Source: Limnohabitans parvus II-B4 (GTDB lineage: Bacteria; Pseudomonadota; Gammaproteobacteria; Burkholderiales; Burkholderiaceae_C). Taken from it: a stretch of DNA of 64,000 nucleotides. A model generated the notes under the pieces. That model had not been told where the DNA came from and did no database searches. It saw only the letters and a program-made list of their open reading frames with translations. The stretch covers positions 186,001-250,000 of the forward strand of contig NZ_NESN01000004.1 in NCBI RefSeq assembly GCF_003063455.1, written 5' to 3'. A program made the translations under genes and the position numbers. This document shows positions 23,767-33,241 of the stretch, piece by piece. Positions within the stretch are counted from its first letter, which is position 1, and every line of letters starts with the position of its first letter.

Positions 23767-26038
23767 TATCAAAAAAGTAGCGCCACCCAGCGGCTTGCTG
23801 GAAGAAATTGAAGGAAGTGTTCAAGGACACCGGGATGGCCATGGATTTTTGATCCGTGACAACGGCGAATCGGACATTTATTTGTCGCCCAACGAGATGC
23901 GTGCTGTGCTGCACAAGGACCGAGTCAAGGTGCGCATCGTGCGCCAAGACCGCAAGGGCCGCCCTGAAGGCCGCATCGTCGAAATCGTTGAGCGACCCGA
24001 GCAGCCCATCATTGGTCGATTGCTGCACGAAGGCGGCTTGTGGTTGGTCGCGCCCGAAGACAAGCGCTACGGCCAGGATGTGATGATTCCCAAAGGGGCT
24101 ACCGGTACGGCCAAGCCGGGGCAGGTGGTGGTGGTCGAGTTGACCGAGCCGCCAGCCTTGTTTGGGCAGCTGGTGGGCCGTGTGAAGGAAGTGCTGGGTG
24201 AAATTGACGACCCCGGCATGGAGATCGAGATTGCCGTGCGCAAGTACAGCGTGCCGCACGAATTTTCGGCGGGCTGCATTGAGCAAGCCAAGGGCTTGCC
24301 GGACAAGGTGCTGGCCAAGGACCGCAAGGACCGGGTTGATTTACGCGATGTGCCCTTGGTCACGATCGACGGTGAAGATGCCCGTGACTTTGACGATGCT
24401 GTCTATTGCGAACCGGCCAAAGTGGGCCGCGGCAAAGGTTGGCGTTTGTTGGTGGCGATTGCCGACGTGAGCCACTATGTGCAAACGGGCAGCGACATCG
24501 ACATCGATGCCTACGACCGCGCCACCAGTGTGTATTTCCCGCGCCGCGTGATCCCCATGCTGCCCGAAAAATTATCCAACGGGCTGTGCTCGCTCAACCC
24601 CGACGTGGACCGTTTGTGCATGGTGTGCGACATGCTGGTCAATGCCAAGGGCGATGTGCACGCCTACCAGTTTTACCCGGCGGTGATGCACAGCCATGCC
24701 CGCTTCACCTACACCGAAGTCGCGGCCATTTTGGCCAACACCCGCGGACCGGAAGCGGCCAAACGCAAAGAGCGTGTGACCGACCTGATGAATTTGCAGG
24801 ATGTGTACAAAGCCTTGCTGGCTTCGCGTGCGGTGCGTGGGGCGGTGGATTTTGAGACCACTGAAACCCAGATCGTGTGTGACGAGAGCGGTCGCATCGA
24901 AAAGATCGTGCCGCGCGTGCGCAATGAGGCGCACCGCTTGATTGAAGAAGCCATGTTGGCGGCCAACGTCTGCAGCGCCGACTTCATTCAGCAGGGCAAG
25001 CACCCCGGCTTGTTCCGGGTGCACGAAGGCCCAACAGCCGAGAAAAAAGACATCCTGCGCAATTACCTCAAGGCGCTGGGCCTGGGCATGGGCATCAGCG
25101 ACGATCCGCACACCAGCGAGTTCCAGAAAATTGCGCAAGCGACCAAGGACCGCCCGGACGCACAGCAGATTCACACCATGTTGCTGCGCTCGATGCAGCA
25201 GGCCATTTACACCCCGGTGAACAGTGGGCACTTTGGTCTGGCCTATGAGGCCTACACCCACTTCACCAGTCCGATCCGCCGCTACCCTGATTTACTGGTG
25301 CACCGCGTCATCAAGTCGATTTTGTTGGGCCGCAAATACACGCTGCCCAGCTTACCTGTGCCGGGCGAGGCACACGCCAAACTCAGCAAGCGCTTGGAGA
25401 AAAGCCGCGCCGCTAAAGGCGATTCACCCGAGTCTCAAGCCCCGCGCGTGCGCATGTCGGCCGCCGACCAGCGGGCCTGGGAAGCTGCGGGCTTGCATTG
25501 CAGTGCCAATGAACGCCGTGCCGACGAGGCCAGCCGCGATGTGGAAGCTTGGCTCAAGTGCAAATACATGCGCGAGCACTTGGGTGAGGAGTACAGCGGT
25601 GTGGTGTCTGCGGCCACCAGCTTCGGCATCTTTGTGACATTGGACACGTTGTATGTGGAGGGTCTGGTGCACATCACTGAGCTGGGGGGGGAGTACTTCC
25701 GCTTTGACGAGTTGCGCCAGGAGCTGCGTGGTGAGCGCACGGGCATCCGTTATGCCATTGGCAGTCGGGTGCAGGTGCAGGTCAGTCGGGTGGATCTGGA
25801 TGGTCGAAAAATCGACTTCCGCTTGGTGCACCCTGGTGACGATCTGGTGCCGCGCGCCATGCGTGACAAAGGTGTGTCTGCGCCAGCCGAGAGCGGTCGC
25901 GGCAAAAAACACGGTTCGCAAGACCGCCGGTTGGCCGATGCCGAGCGCAATCGGTCGCCCATTCAGGCCCTCAAAGCTTCGGTGAAGAAGGCGGCCGCCA
26001 AGAAAAAGGGACCACGGACCACCAAGCCGCGCCGCTGA
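23762..26038 (+). CDS. rnr: Ribonuclease R (short form)
   Basis: The 758-residue exoribonuclease degrades structured RNA from the 3' end. Cold-shock (OB) domains occupy roughly residues 18-190, the RNB catalytic domain follows with T-I-D-G-E-D-A-R-D-F-D-D-A near residue 200, and an S1 domain (about 612-700) precedes a Lys/Arg-rich tail. The helix-turn-helix found at the N-terminus of E. coli RNase R (813 residues) is absent: the protein opens 18 residues before the first OB domain. The start is TTG 23762, with AGGAA eight bases upstream. An in-frame stop lies upstream inside tRNA-Leu, so no longer start exists. Its promoter must overlap the tRNA gene. Confidence 0.93.
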   Translation: MYIKKVAPPSGLLEEIEGSVQGHRDGHGFLIRDNGESDIYLSPNEMRAVLHKDRVKVRIVRQDRKGRPEGRIVEIVERPEQPIIGRLLHEGGLWLVAPEDKRYGQDVMIPKGATGTAKPGQVVVVELTEPPALFGQLVGRVKEVLGEIDDPGMEIEIAVRKYSVPHEFSAGCIEQAKGLPDKVLAKDRKDRVDLRDVPLVTIDGEDARDFDDAVYCEPAKVGRGKGWRLLVAIADVSHYVQTGSDIDIDAYDRATSVYFPRRVIPMLPEKLSNGLCSLNPDVDRLCMVCDMLVNAKGDVHAYQFYPAVMHSHARFTYTEVAAILANTRGPEAAKRKERVTDLMNLQDVYKALLASRAVRGAVDFETTETQIVCDESGRIEKIVPRVRNEAHRLIEEAMLAANVCSADFIQQGKHPGLFRVHEGPTAEKKDILRNYLKALGLGMGISDDPHTSEFQKIAQATKDRPDAQQIHTMLLRSMQQAIYTPVNSGHFGLAYEAYTHFTSPIRRYPDLLVHRVIKSILLGRKYTLPSLPVPGEAHAKLSKRLEKSRAAKGDSPESQAPRVRMSAADQRAWEAAGLHCSANERRADEASRDVEAWLKCKYMREHLGEEYSGVVSAATSFGIFVTLDTLYVEGLVHITELGGEYFRFDELRQELRGERTGIRYAIGSRVQVQVSRVDLDGRKIDFRLVHPGDDLVPRAMRDKGVSAPAESGRGKKHGSQDRRLADAERNRSPIQALKASVKKAAAKKKGPRTTKPRR

Positions 26039-26094
26039 GGTGGTGTTGCCGAGGGGCTTCATCCTTCGGGTGGTCAGCACCACCTGATGCTGTC

Positions 26095-26123
26095 AAAAAG
26101 CCAGACTTCAATTCTGGCTTTTT
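26095..26123. terminator. Bidirectional terminator between rnr and nnr
   Basis: An 11-bp stem (AAAAAGCCAGA with TCTGGCTTTTT) around a seven-base loop serves both strands, because the arms carry A and T runs. It lies in the gap between the convergent rnr and nnr genes. A smaller GGTGGT/ACCACC hairpin lies just before it at 26069-26084. Confidence 0.92.
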
Positions 26124-26148
26124 GTTTTCTTTGCGTTGTGGCGACTTG

Positions 26149-27639
26149 TCAGGCCAAGCGCTGTGCCAATCGACTGGCCGTCAGGGCTTTGTTTGGGGGC
26201 CAATCGTCGGCCAATTGACCATGCTGCGCAGCAGCTGTGCAAGCCGCATCAAATGCGCCCAGACCTTGCGCCATGCGTGCACCGATGAGTCCGGCCAGCA
26301 CATCGCCCGTGCCGCCTATGGCCAAGCGGCCGTTGCCGGAGGTGTTGATGCGTGGCGTTTGGCCAGGCGCTGCGATGACCGTGCCTGAGCCTTTTAAGAC
26401 CACGGTGCATCGGAGTTGATCCGCCAAATTTTGAGCCGCCTTCAGCCGGTCGCTTTGCACCTCAGTTGTGCTGATGTTCAAAAGCCGTGCTGCTTCCAGG
26501 GGGTGGGGTGTGATGACGGTCGGTTGCGCATCTGTCCGCTGGCGCAGCCCGACTTGCAACTTGTCGTCTTGCGCAACAGCGTTCAGGCCATCGGCATCCA
26601 GCACCAATTGCCCACTGCGTCGCAGCACCTCTGCCATGACGGATTGCACGGTTTGACCACCGCCGCAGCCGCAGACCACATGCAGTTTTTCCAAATCGAG
26701 GCGCTGCCATTCGCGTTGCATCAGATCTGGTGGCACGCTTTCTGCGTGTTGCCCTGAGAGCAGGCTCAAGATGACGCGTCCGGCACCGGCGTGCAAGGCG
26801 GCTGTGGCTGCCAAAACGGCGGCACCTGTCATGCCCATGCCGTGCGCGGCCATCGCCTCGCCACCGATGATGGCCACATCGCCATGGCTGCCTTTGTGGC
26901 TGGCGTGGCGCTTGATCGGGCGTGGTTTGCTGTCGTTGAGCAAGGCTTGGGGTGGTGGCACGCTGATGCCGTCCCGAAAGCCCAGGCAATCCAGCCAGAT
27001 TTGACCGCAGGCATCTCGACCATGACCCATGAAGAGCCCGGCTTTGGCCGCAATGAAGGTTAGAGTGTGATCGGCTTGTACAAGCAAGGCGGTGTCGGTC
27101 GCGTCGCCCAGCAGTTGCCCGGACTCGGGATTCAGTCCTGTGGGCAAGTCGATGGCCAGCACTGGGGCTGGACATCGGTTGATGGCTTGCACCCAAGTTT
27201 GCATCTCGCAACTGAGCGGCCGTGTGGCACCCATGCCCAAAAGGGCGTCGATGCACAGGTCCAAAGGACCCATGTCTTCCAGCCAAGAGGCTGGCAGTTC
27301 CGAGTTGATCTGAACGCCCGCTGCTTGCGCCCTTTGCCATGCTGCGTGCGCGTCGGCTGGCAGGTTCTGAGCTTTCCCCAGGAGGCTGACACGGACCGCT
27401 TTGCCCCATTGATGCAGGTGCATGGCGGCTTCCAGGCCGTCACCGCCGTTGTTGCCAGGACCTGCGGCGACCCATATGCGCTGGGCATAAGGTGCCAGGG
27501 CCAAGGCCAGTTGGGCGGTGGCCAAACCAGCTTTCCCCATCAGGGGTATCGGGCTGCAGGCTTGAAGTTGGGCTTCCAGCACTTGAATGCCTTGCCGCCC
27601 ATGGACGGGCCAAGCCGATGTGCGGGACAGTCTTTGCAT
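26149..27639 (-). CDS. nnr: Bifunctional NAD(P)H-hydrate epimerase / ADP-dependent dehydratase
   Basis: The 496-residue protein repairs hydrated NADH and NADPH. The N-terminal YjeF epimerase domain (about 1-215) has G-P-G-N-N-G-G-D-G-L-E-A-A and A-I-D-L-P-T-G-L. The C-terminal ribokinase-like dehydratase has G-S-H-G-D-V-A-I-I-G-G, L-D-A-D-G-L-N-A, V-L-K-G-S-G-T-V and G-G-T-G-D-V-L-A-G-L. The start at ATG 27639 is five bases after the amidase stop. The frame goes on to 27777 only inside the amidase gene. It is co-transcribed with the amidase and ends at a shared terminator. Confidence 0.93.
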   Translation of the reverse strand: MQRLSRTSAWPVHGRQGIQVLEAQLQACSPIPLMGKAGLATAQLALALAPYAQRIWVAAGPGNNGGDGLEAAMHLHQWGKAVRVSLLGKAQNLPADAHAAWQRAQAAGVQINSELPASWLEDMGPLDLCIDALLGMGATRPLSCEMQTWVQAINRCPAPVLAIDLPTGLNPESGQLLGDATDTALLVQADHTLTFIAAKAGLFMGHGRDACGQIWLDCLGFRDGISVPPPQALLNDSKPRPIKRHASHKGSHGDVAIIGGEAMAAHGMGMTGAAVLAATAALHAGAGRVILSLLSGQHAESVPPDLMQREWQRLDLEKLHVVCGCGGGQTVQSVMAEVLRRSGQLVLDADGLNAVAQDDKLQVGLRQRTDAQPTVITPHPLEAARLLNISTTEVQSDRLKAAQNLADQLRCTVVLKGSGTVIAAPGQTPRINTSGNGRLAIGGTGDVLAGLIGARMAQGLGAFDAACTAAAQHGQLADDWPPNKALTASRLAQRLA

Positions 27640-27644
27640 GGCGT

Positions 27645-29000
27645 TCAATGCCTTTGCAAAACGGGTTCCAGCAGAGCAGCCAGTTGAAGAATGGTGTCGT
27701 CGTGCATGGCGGTGTGCCATGCCATCAAACCGACTGGCAGTTCGCCTGGGGCATGGCAGGGCAGCGAAATGGCGCAACCGTCCAGCGTGTTGATGGTGCT
27801 GGGGTTGCGCAGCAGCAGGGCGTTGACGCGGAAAAACTCTGCATCGCGTTCCGGGCCGGGTGCGACGTCACTCAGGCAGGGTCCCACGATGGGCAGGGTG
27901 GGCGAGAGGATCGCGTCATACCCTTGCAGTGCGGCCTCGACCCGGGTAATCCAGTTGGCTCGTGCGCTTTGCAGGTGGATGTATTCATGGGCGGCCATTT
28001 GAGCGCCTCGCTGAATGCGCTGGGCCACTCGCGGGTCATATTGATCCGCGTCCTTGCCAAGCCAATCGCGGTGCCATGCAAAACTCTCGGCGGGACTGAA
28101 GCCGCCTGTGGCCATCATGGGGACGATGTCCAGCAGTTCCCGCAGGGGGATTTCCTGAATTTGGGCGCCCGCTGCACGCAAAGCCACCAGGCTGCGCTCA
28201 AAAGCACGGCTCACAACGCTGTCCATGCTGTCCTGCATGAGGCTTTGCACGATGGCCAAGCGGTAGCTCGACAAGGGTTTGTGTGCTTTTGGGACCTTTC
28301 TGCCCGACAAAATTTCGTGAGCCAAGACGGTGTCCCGCACCGTGCGGGTCATGGCGCAGACGGTGTCCAGTGTGGTGGACAGGGGAATCGCACCTTGGGT
28401 GGGTACGAGCCGGGCGGTATTTTTAAAGCCGACGATGCCGTTCAGTGCAGCAGGAATGCGGATGGAGCCACCTGTGTCCGAGCCCAAGCCAATAAAGGCG
28501 GCGCCGGTGGCGACCGAGACGGCTGCACCCGAGCTGGAGCCGCCCGGGATGCGTGGCGCTTGAGCTTCTCCAACCGGGCGGTCTGTCAGGGCATCCCAAG
28601 CTGCAGGCGTGCCATGGTGGGGGTTGATGCCAACGCCTGAAAAGGCGAATTCGACCATATTGGTTCGGCCAATGAATCCCGCCCCTGCGGCACGCAGGCG
28701 AGCAATAGCGGGGGCATCTTGTCTTGCAGGCTGCTGGTTTTGCAGCACCACCGAGCCGGCTGCGGTGACTTGTCCCTCGATATCAAACAAATCCTTGACT
28801 GAGACCGCCAAGCCCGCCAAGACTTGCCCTGTTACGGCGGGCTGGGTCGCGGTTTTTTTGAGGCTTTCAGGGGTGATCTGGAGGAAAGCATGTTGGCACG
28901 CCGAACTCTGCGCCACGTCCAGGCAGGCTTGTGCGGTGGCCAGGGGATGCGTTTTCCCTTCAATCAGGGCTTGCCGGGTGGCAATCAGGTCGGCTTTCAT
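27645..29000 (-). CDS. Amidase signature family enzyme
   Basis: The 451-residue protein belongs to the amidase signature (GatA-like) family. The Ser-Ser-Lys triad is visible: Lys69 in V-S-V-K-D-L-F-D, Ser155 in P-G-G-S-S-S-G-A-A and nucleophile Ser179 in G-S-D-T-G-G-S-I-R. It is shorter than GatA (about 485), and no gatB or gatC is next to it, so a stand-alone amidase or glutamyl-amide hydrolase is more likely than the tRNA amidotransferase. The substrate is unknown. It is upstream of nnr in the same direction and divergent from rpsB. Confidence 0.9.
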   Translation of the reverse strand: MKADLIATRQALIEGKTHPLATAQACLDVAQSSACQHAFLQITPESLKKTATQPAVTGQVLAGLAVSVKDLFDIEGQVTAAGSVVLQNQQPARQDAPAIARLRAAGAGFIGRTNMVEFAFSGVGINPHHGTPAAWDALTDRPVGEAQAPRIPGGSSSGAAVSVATGAAFIGLGSDTGGSIRIPAALNGIVGFKNTARLVPTQGAIPLSTTLDTVCAMTRTVRDTVLAHEILSGRKVPKAHKPLSSYRLAIVQSLMQDSMDSVVSRAFERSLVALRAAGAQIQEIPLRELLDIVPMMATGGFSPAESFAWHRDWLGKDADQYDPRVAQRIQRGAQMAAHEYIHLQSARANWITRVEAALQGYDAILSPTLPIVGPCLSDVAPGPERDAEFFRVNALLLRNPSTINTLDGCAISLPCHAPGELPVGLMAWHTAMHDDTILQLAALLEPVLQRH

Positions 29001-29034
29001 GGGGGAGTGCCTCTGTAGAGCAAAGTCAGGATGC

Positions 29035-29040
29035 TATAAT
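29035..29040 (+). promoter_or_regulatory. rpsB -10 element
   Basis: A consensus TATAAT lies 173 bases upstream of the rpsB start. The weak -35 candidate TCTGTA is 17 bases before it. The space between is a long structured leader, as expected for an autoregulated ribosomal protein operon. Confidence 0.7.
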
Positions 29041-29126
29041 CCTAAGGCTTTGTACAGCTCGGGTACTGTCTTTTGAGTGTCTTATTCAAAATGCAGTGAT
29101 TCAGGTCAACAGAGCACATCCGCAAA

Positions 29127-29184
29127 CCAGTCCCATCAAGGTGTCGCGCTTGTTCACACATGACAAGCCCGATCAGTGGACTGG
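29127..29184 (+). promoter_or_regulatory. Structured rpsB leader RNA (possible S2 autoregulatory site)
   Basis: The outer arms CCAGTCC (29127-29133) and GGACTGG (29178-29184) are perfectly complementary. Inside them GCTTGT (29148-29153) pairs with ACAAGC (29163-29168). The structure ends 18 bases before the ribosome site. In gammaproteobacteria S2 represses rpsB-tsf by binding the leader; that this hairpin does the same is inference. Confidence 0.5.
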
Positions 29185-29213
29185 ATTTTAGACTCAACCT
29201 TTGGAGTATTAAT

Positions 29214-29963
29214 ATGTCCGTTACCATGCGCGAAATGCTGGAAGCCGGTGTCCACTTTGGTCACCAAACCCGCTTCTGGAACCCCAAGATGGCCCCTTTC
29301 ATCTTCGGTCACCGCAACAAAATTCACATCATCAACCTGGAAAAGTCGCTGCCGATGTTCCAGGATGCGATCAAATTCGCCAAGCAGTTGTCTGCCAACC
29401 GCGGCACGATCCTGATGGTCGGCACCAAGCGCCAAGCCCGTGAAATGGTGGCTGCAGAAGCCCAGCGCGCTGGCGTGCCTTTCGTCGACCAGCGCTGGTT
29501 GGGCGGCATGCTGACCAACTTCAAAACCGTCAAGACCTCGATCAAGCGTCTGAAGGACATGAAGGCCCAGCAAGAAGTCGGCCTCGACAGCCTGAGCAAA
29601 AAAGAACAGCTGATGTTCAAGCGCGAGATGGAAAAGCTCGAAAAAGACATCGGCGGTATCCAGGACATGGCTGCTTTGCCTGATGCGATTTTCGTGATCG
29701 ACGTCGGTTACCACAAAATCGCCATCTCGGAAGCCAAGAAATTGGGCATCCCATTGATCGGTGTCGTGGACTCCAACCACTCGCCAGAAGGCATCGACTA
29801 CATCATCCCCGGCAACGACGACTCGGCCAAGGCCGTGGCTTTGTACGCCCGTGGCATCGCTGACGCGATCATCGAAGGCCGTGCCAATGCGGTCAACGAC
29901 GTGGTCAAGGCCGTCACCGAAGGCGCTGACGAATTCGTCGAAGAAGCCAACGCTTCTGCCTGA
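29214..29963 (+). CDS. rpsB: 30S ribosomal protein S2
   Basis: The 249-residue protein starts [17 protein letters not shown], the S2 signature. [15 protein letters not shown] and the second signature D-A-I-F-V-I-D follow. S2 is needed late in 30S assembly and contacts S1. ATG 29214 has GGAG seven bases upstream; an earlier ATG at 29160 lies in the structured leader. It heads the rpsB-tsf-pyrH-frr series. Confidence 0.99.
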   Translation: MSVTMREMLEAGVHFGHQTRFWNPKMAPFIFGHRNKIHIINLEKSLPMFQDAIKFAKQLSANRGTILMVGTKRQAREMVAAEAQRAGVPFVDQRWLGGMLTNFKTVKTSIKRLKDMKAQQEVGLDSLSKKEQLMFKREMEKLEKDIGGIQDMAALPDAIFVIDVGYHKIAISEAKKLGIPLIGVVDSNHSPEGIDYIIPGNDDSAKAVALYARGIADAIIEGRANAVNDVVKAVTEGADEFVEEANASA

Positions 29964-29980
29964 GTTCCCAAGACTCGATG

Positions 29981-30007
29981 AAAGGGGCTTTGTGGCCCCT
30001 TTTTTTT
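29981..30007 (+). terminator. Terminator or attenuator between rpsB and tsf
   Basis: AAAGGGGC pairs with GCCCCTTT around a six-base loop and is followed by a run of T through 30007. It lies 17 bases after rpsB and 34 before tsf. Because tsf has no obvious promoter of its own, this probably reduces tsf and downstream expression relative to rpsB. Confidence 0.88.
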
Positions 30008-30041
30008 AATCTGACTTTTAGACTGAATACGGAGAAATCAA

Positions 30042-30935
30042 ATGGCTGTAATTACCGCAAGCATGGTCGCTGAACTGCGCGCAAAAACCGACGCTCCCAT
30101 GATGGAGTGCAAAAAAGCCCTGACCGAAGCCGAAGGCGACATGGCCAAAGCTGAAGAATTGCTGCGCGTCAAGCTGGGCACCAAGGCTGGCAAAGCCGCT
30201 TCCCGCGTGACCGCTGAAGGCGTGGTCACCAGTTTCGTGAACGGCATCACAGGCGCCATGATCGAAGTGAACTGCGAAACCGATTTTGTGACCAAGAACG
30301 ACAGCTTCTTGGCTTTGGCCAACGCCGCTGCCAAGCTGGTGGCTGAGCACAACCCTGCCGACATCGCTGCCTTGGGCGAGCTGCCTTACAGCCAAGACGG
30401 CTTCGGCCCCACCCTGGAAGAAGTGCGCAAGGGCCTGATCGGCAAGATCGGCGAGAACATGAGCTTCCGCCGTTTCAAGCGCGCAGCCGGTGGTGCCAAG
30501 ATCGCCAATTACCTGCATGGCACCCGCATCGGTGTGTTGGTCGAGTTTGACGGTGACGAAACCGCTGCCAAAGATGTGGCCATGCACGTTGCCGCCATGA
30601 AGCCTGTGTCTTTGACCAGCGCCGAAGTGCCCGCTGAGTTGATCGAAAAAGAGCGCTCGGTCGCTGCCGCAAAGGCCGCCGAGTCGGGCAAGCCTGCCGA
30701 CATCGTCACCAAAATGGTTGAAGGCTCGGTGCAAAAATACCTCAAAGAAGTGTCTTTGTTCAACCAGTCCTTCGTCAAAAACGACAAGCAGACCGTCGAG
30801 CAAATGCTCAAGGCTGCTGGCACCACGGTGAAGGCATTCACTTTGTATGTGGTGGGCGAAGGCATCGAGAAGAAAGTTGATGACTTTGCTGCTGAAGTGG
30901 CTGCCCAAGTGGCTGCTGCCCAAGCTGCGGCCTGA
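30042..30935 (+). CDS. tsf: Elongation factor Ts
   Basis: The 297-residue protein is the nucleotide exchange factor for EF-Tu. It begins [20 protein letters not shown] and has the T-D-F-V, C-E-T-D-F-V signature near residue 80 that inserts into EF-Tu. A second dimerisation half and a coiled-coil region complete it. The start has a GGAG site and directly follows the rpsB attenuator. Confidence 0.99.
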   Translation: MAVITASMVAELRAKTDAPMMECKKALTEAEGDMAKAEELLRVKLGTKAGKAASRVTAEGVVTSFVNGITGAMIEVNCETDFVTKNDSFLALANAAAKLVAEHNPADIAALGELPYSQDGFGPTLEEVRKGLIGKIGENMSFRRFKRAAGGAKIANYLHGTRIGVLVEFDGDETAAKDVAMHVAAMKPVSLTSAEVPAELIEKERSVAAAKAAESGKPADIVTKMVEGSVQKYLKEVSLFNQSFVKNDKQTVEQMLKAAGTTVKAFTLYVVGEGIEKKVDDFAAEVAAQVAAAQAAA

Positions 30936-30995
30936 TCCTTCTTCTACGCTTGAGTTGCTATTTCATCGTCCACATTGATATTCAAGGAGCCCATC

Positions 30996-31718
30996 ATGTC
31001 CCCAGCCAAGCCAGCCTTTAAGCGCATTTTGCTCAAGCTGTCGGGCGAGGCCCTGATGGGTGACGATGCGTTTGGCATCAACCGTGCCACGATCGTTCGC
31101 ATGGCCGAAGAAATCGCTGAAGTCACCCGCTTGGGTGTTCAGGTCGCTGTGGTCATTGGTGGCGGCAACATCTTCAGAGGTGTTGCTGGCGGCTCTGTAG
31201 GCATGGACCGTGCCACGGCGGATTACATGGGCATGCTGGCCACTGTGATGAATTCGTTGGCTTTGGCTGATGCCATGGACAAGGCCGGTTTGACCGCACG
31301 TGTCATGTCGGCCATCGGGATTGATCAAGTGGTTGAGCCCTATGTTCGCCCTAAAGCTCTGCAGTACTTAGAAGAGGGCAAAGTGGTGGTGTTTGCTGCC
31401 GGTACCGGCAATCCGTTTTTCACCACCGATACAGCTGCTGCCTTGCGTGGTGCCGAGATTGGCGCTGAAATGGTTCTGAAAGCGACCAAAGTTGACGGTG
31501 TGTACACCGCCGATCCCAAGAAAGACCCTTCAGCAACCCGTTACAGCGAGATCAGCTTTGACGAAGCTATTTCACGCAACTTGGGCATCATGGATGCGAC
31601 GGCATTTGCCTTGTGCCGTGACCAAAAATTGCCTATCAAAGTGTTTTCCATCATTAAAAACGGTGCTTTGAAGCGCGTGGTTTTAGGTGAAGACGAAGGC
31701 ACGCTGGTTCACGCTTGA
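30996..31718 (+). CDS. pyrH: UMP kinase
   Basis: The 240-residue protein phosphorylates UMP to UDP and is of the bacterial amino-acid-kinase-fold type. L-K-L-S-G-E-A-L is at residues 13-20 and G-G-G-N-I-F-R near residue 56, with the C-terminal D-A-T-A-F-A-L-C and I-F-S-I-I-like region. ATG 30996 is chosen because AAGGAG lies six bases before it; the ATG at 30975 has none. Its place between tsf and frr is conserved across proteobacteria. Confidence 0.98.
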   Translation: MSPAKPAFKRILLKLSGEALMGDDAFGINRATIVRMAEEIAEVTRLGVQVAVVIGGGNIFRGVAGGSVGMDRATADYMGMLATVMNSLALADAMDKAGLTARVMSAIGIDQVVEPYVRPKALQYLEEGKVVVFAAGTGNPFFTTDTAAALRGAEIGAEMVLKATKVDGVYTADPKKDPSATRYSEISFDEAISRNLGIMDATAFALCRDQKLPIKVFSIIKNGALKRVVLGEDEGTLVHA

Positions 31719-31742
31719 CCCTGTTCTGACGAGGAGAACTTC

Positions 31743-32303
31743 ATGACGATTGCAGACATCAAAAAAACAACCGAAACCAAAATGGAGCAATCCATTGCGG
31801 CTTTCAAAAATAACCTCACCCGCATTCGTACTGGGCGTGCCAATCCGGCGTTGCTCGATACGATCCATGTCGACTATTACGGTTCGCTGGTGCCGTTGTC
31901 TCAGGTGGCCAATGTTTCCTTGATGGATGCCCGCACGATCAGTGTGCAGCCTTGGGAAAAGAGCATGGCTGCCAAAATCGAAAAAGCCATCCGCGAGAGT
32001 GAGCTGGGCCTGAACCCTGCTTCTCTGGGCGAGTTGATCCGCGTGCCCATGCCCGCCATGAGTGAAGAGCGTCGCAAGGAAATGACCAAGCTGGCCCGCA
32101 CAGAAGGTGAAAATGCCAAGATTGCCATCCGCAATCTGCGCCGTGACGCCAACGAGTCGGTCAAAAAATTGGTCAAAGACAAAGAGGTTTCTGAAGACGA
32201 CCAAAAACGCGCAGAAGCCGATGTTCAAAAATTGACTGACAAGCGCATGACCGAGATCGATCAGTTGGTGACTGCCAAAGAACAAGAGATCATGGCGGTT
32301 TGA
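31743..32303 (+). CDS. frr: Ribosome recycling factor
   Basis: The 186-residue protein splits post-termination ribosomes together with EF-G. It is a tRNA-shaped three-helix bundle. [11 protein letters not shown] near residue 31 and I-R-N-L-R-R-D-A-N near residue 133 are family landmarks. GAGGAG lies just before the ATG. It ends at a strong terminator 37 bases downstream. The uppS gene normally found after frr is missing. Confidence 0.98.
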   Translation: MTIADIKKTTETKMEQSIAAFKNNLTRIRTGRANPALLDTIHVDYYGSLVPLSQVANVSLMDARTISVQPWEKSMAAKIEKAIRESELGLNPASLGELIRVPMPAMSEERRKEMTKLARTEGENAKIAIRNLRRDANESVKKLVKDKEVSEDDQKRAEADVQKLTDKRMTEIDQLVTAKEQEIMAV

Positions 32304-32340
32304 GTTTGAATTCCATGCCGTGGCATCCCACGGCCTGACA

Positions 32341-32365
32341 GGCCGCCCCTAGGCGGCCTTTTTTT
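32341..32365 (+). terminator. Terminator or attenuator between frr and cdsA
   Basis: GGCCGCC pairs with GGCGGCC around a four-base CCTA loop and is followed by seven T. The cdsA start codon lies only 12 bases after the T-run, so cdsA depends on read-through or on a promoter upstream of the hairpin. Confidence 0.88.
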
Positions 32366-32376
32366 CTGGAGAAACC

Positions 32377-33225
32377 ATGCTCAAACAAAGAGTCATCACT
32401 GCCTTGGCCTTGCTGGCCTTGCTGTTGCCCGCCTTGTTTGCAACCCATCCTTGGCCTTTCATGGGCTTGACCGTGGTGCTGATCGCAGCGGGCGCGTGGG
32501 AGTGGGGGCGCTTGAACGGCGTGCCTGCTTGGGTGGCCTGGTCGGGTGCTGTCATGTGCTTGTTGGCTTGCGCCGTGGCTGAACAATTGGGCTGGGTCCA
32601 GAGCACTCCCCCCATGGTTTGGTTGGTGGCTGGCTCGATGTGGGTTTTGTTGGGGGCCTGGATGATTCAGCGCGGTGTGGCCGGTTGGGGGCTTTGGCCC
32701 CAAGGCTTGCGTTGGGTGGTGGGCTTGTTGTTTTTGACCTTGGCATGGGTGGCCATGGCACAAGCCCATCGGCGGGGTGTGAATTTCCTTTTGTCCATCC
32801 TCGTACTGGTCTGGGCGGCCGATGTCTTTGCCTATTTTTTTGGCAAGGCATTCGGCGGGCGCTGGATCAAGACCAAGCTGGCGGCCAGCATCAGCCCAGG
32901 CAAAAGCTGGGAGGGCGTTTTGGGCGGCATGTTGGGGGTCTTGCTGGTGGCGGTCATCTGGGAAGAGCTTGATCGTCGCTGGTCCTTGCCTGACCTCAGC
33001 TTTTATTCGCTCTTGTTTGCCAAAGGCTGGTTCGTGGCCTTGCCCGCCTTGTTGTTCATGTCCGCCATGAGCGTGGTGGGTGATTTGGTGGAGTCATTGG
33101 TCAAACGCAGTGCCGGTATGAAGGACAGCTCAGGTCTGTTGCCCGGGCACGGCGGCGTGCTCGACCGTGTCGATGCGCTGTTGCCCACTTTGCCTTTGGC
33201 GATGATGTTGGTTTTCTGGATTTGA
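32377..33225 (+). CDS. cdsA: Phosphatidate cytidylyltransferase (CDP-diacylglycerol synthase)
   Basis: The 282-residue membrane protein makes CDP-diacylglycerol, the precursor of all phospholipids. About seven hydrophobic helices are seen. The C-terminal signature S-A-M-S-V-V-G-D-L-V-E-S-L-V-K-R then K-D-S-S-G-L-L-P-G-H-G-G-V-L-D-R-V-D holds the metal-binding aspartates. TGGAG lies before the ATG. It is followed by dxr at 16 bases. Confidence 0.97.
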   Translation: MLKQRVITALALLALLLPALFATHPWPFMGLTVVLIAAGAWEWGRLNGVPAWVAWSGAVMCLLACAVAEQLGWVQSTPPMVWLVAGSMWVLLGAWMIQRGVAGWGLWPQGLRWVVGLLFLTLAWVAMAQAHRRGVNFLLSILVLVWAADVFAYFFGKAFGGRWIKTKLAASISPGKSWEGVLGGMLGVLLVAVIWEELDRRWSLPDLSFYSLLFAKGWFVALPALLFMSAMSVVGDLVESLVKRSAGMKDSSGLLPGHGGVLDRVDALLPTLPLAMMLVFWI

Positions 33226-33241
33226 GATGAGGTCTGATTTC

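Noticed and set aside
27645..29000. GatA subunit of the Asp/Glu-tRNA amidotransferase
   Set aside because: It is shorter than GatA, and no gatB or gatC is adjacent; a stand-alone amidase fits better.
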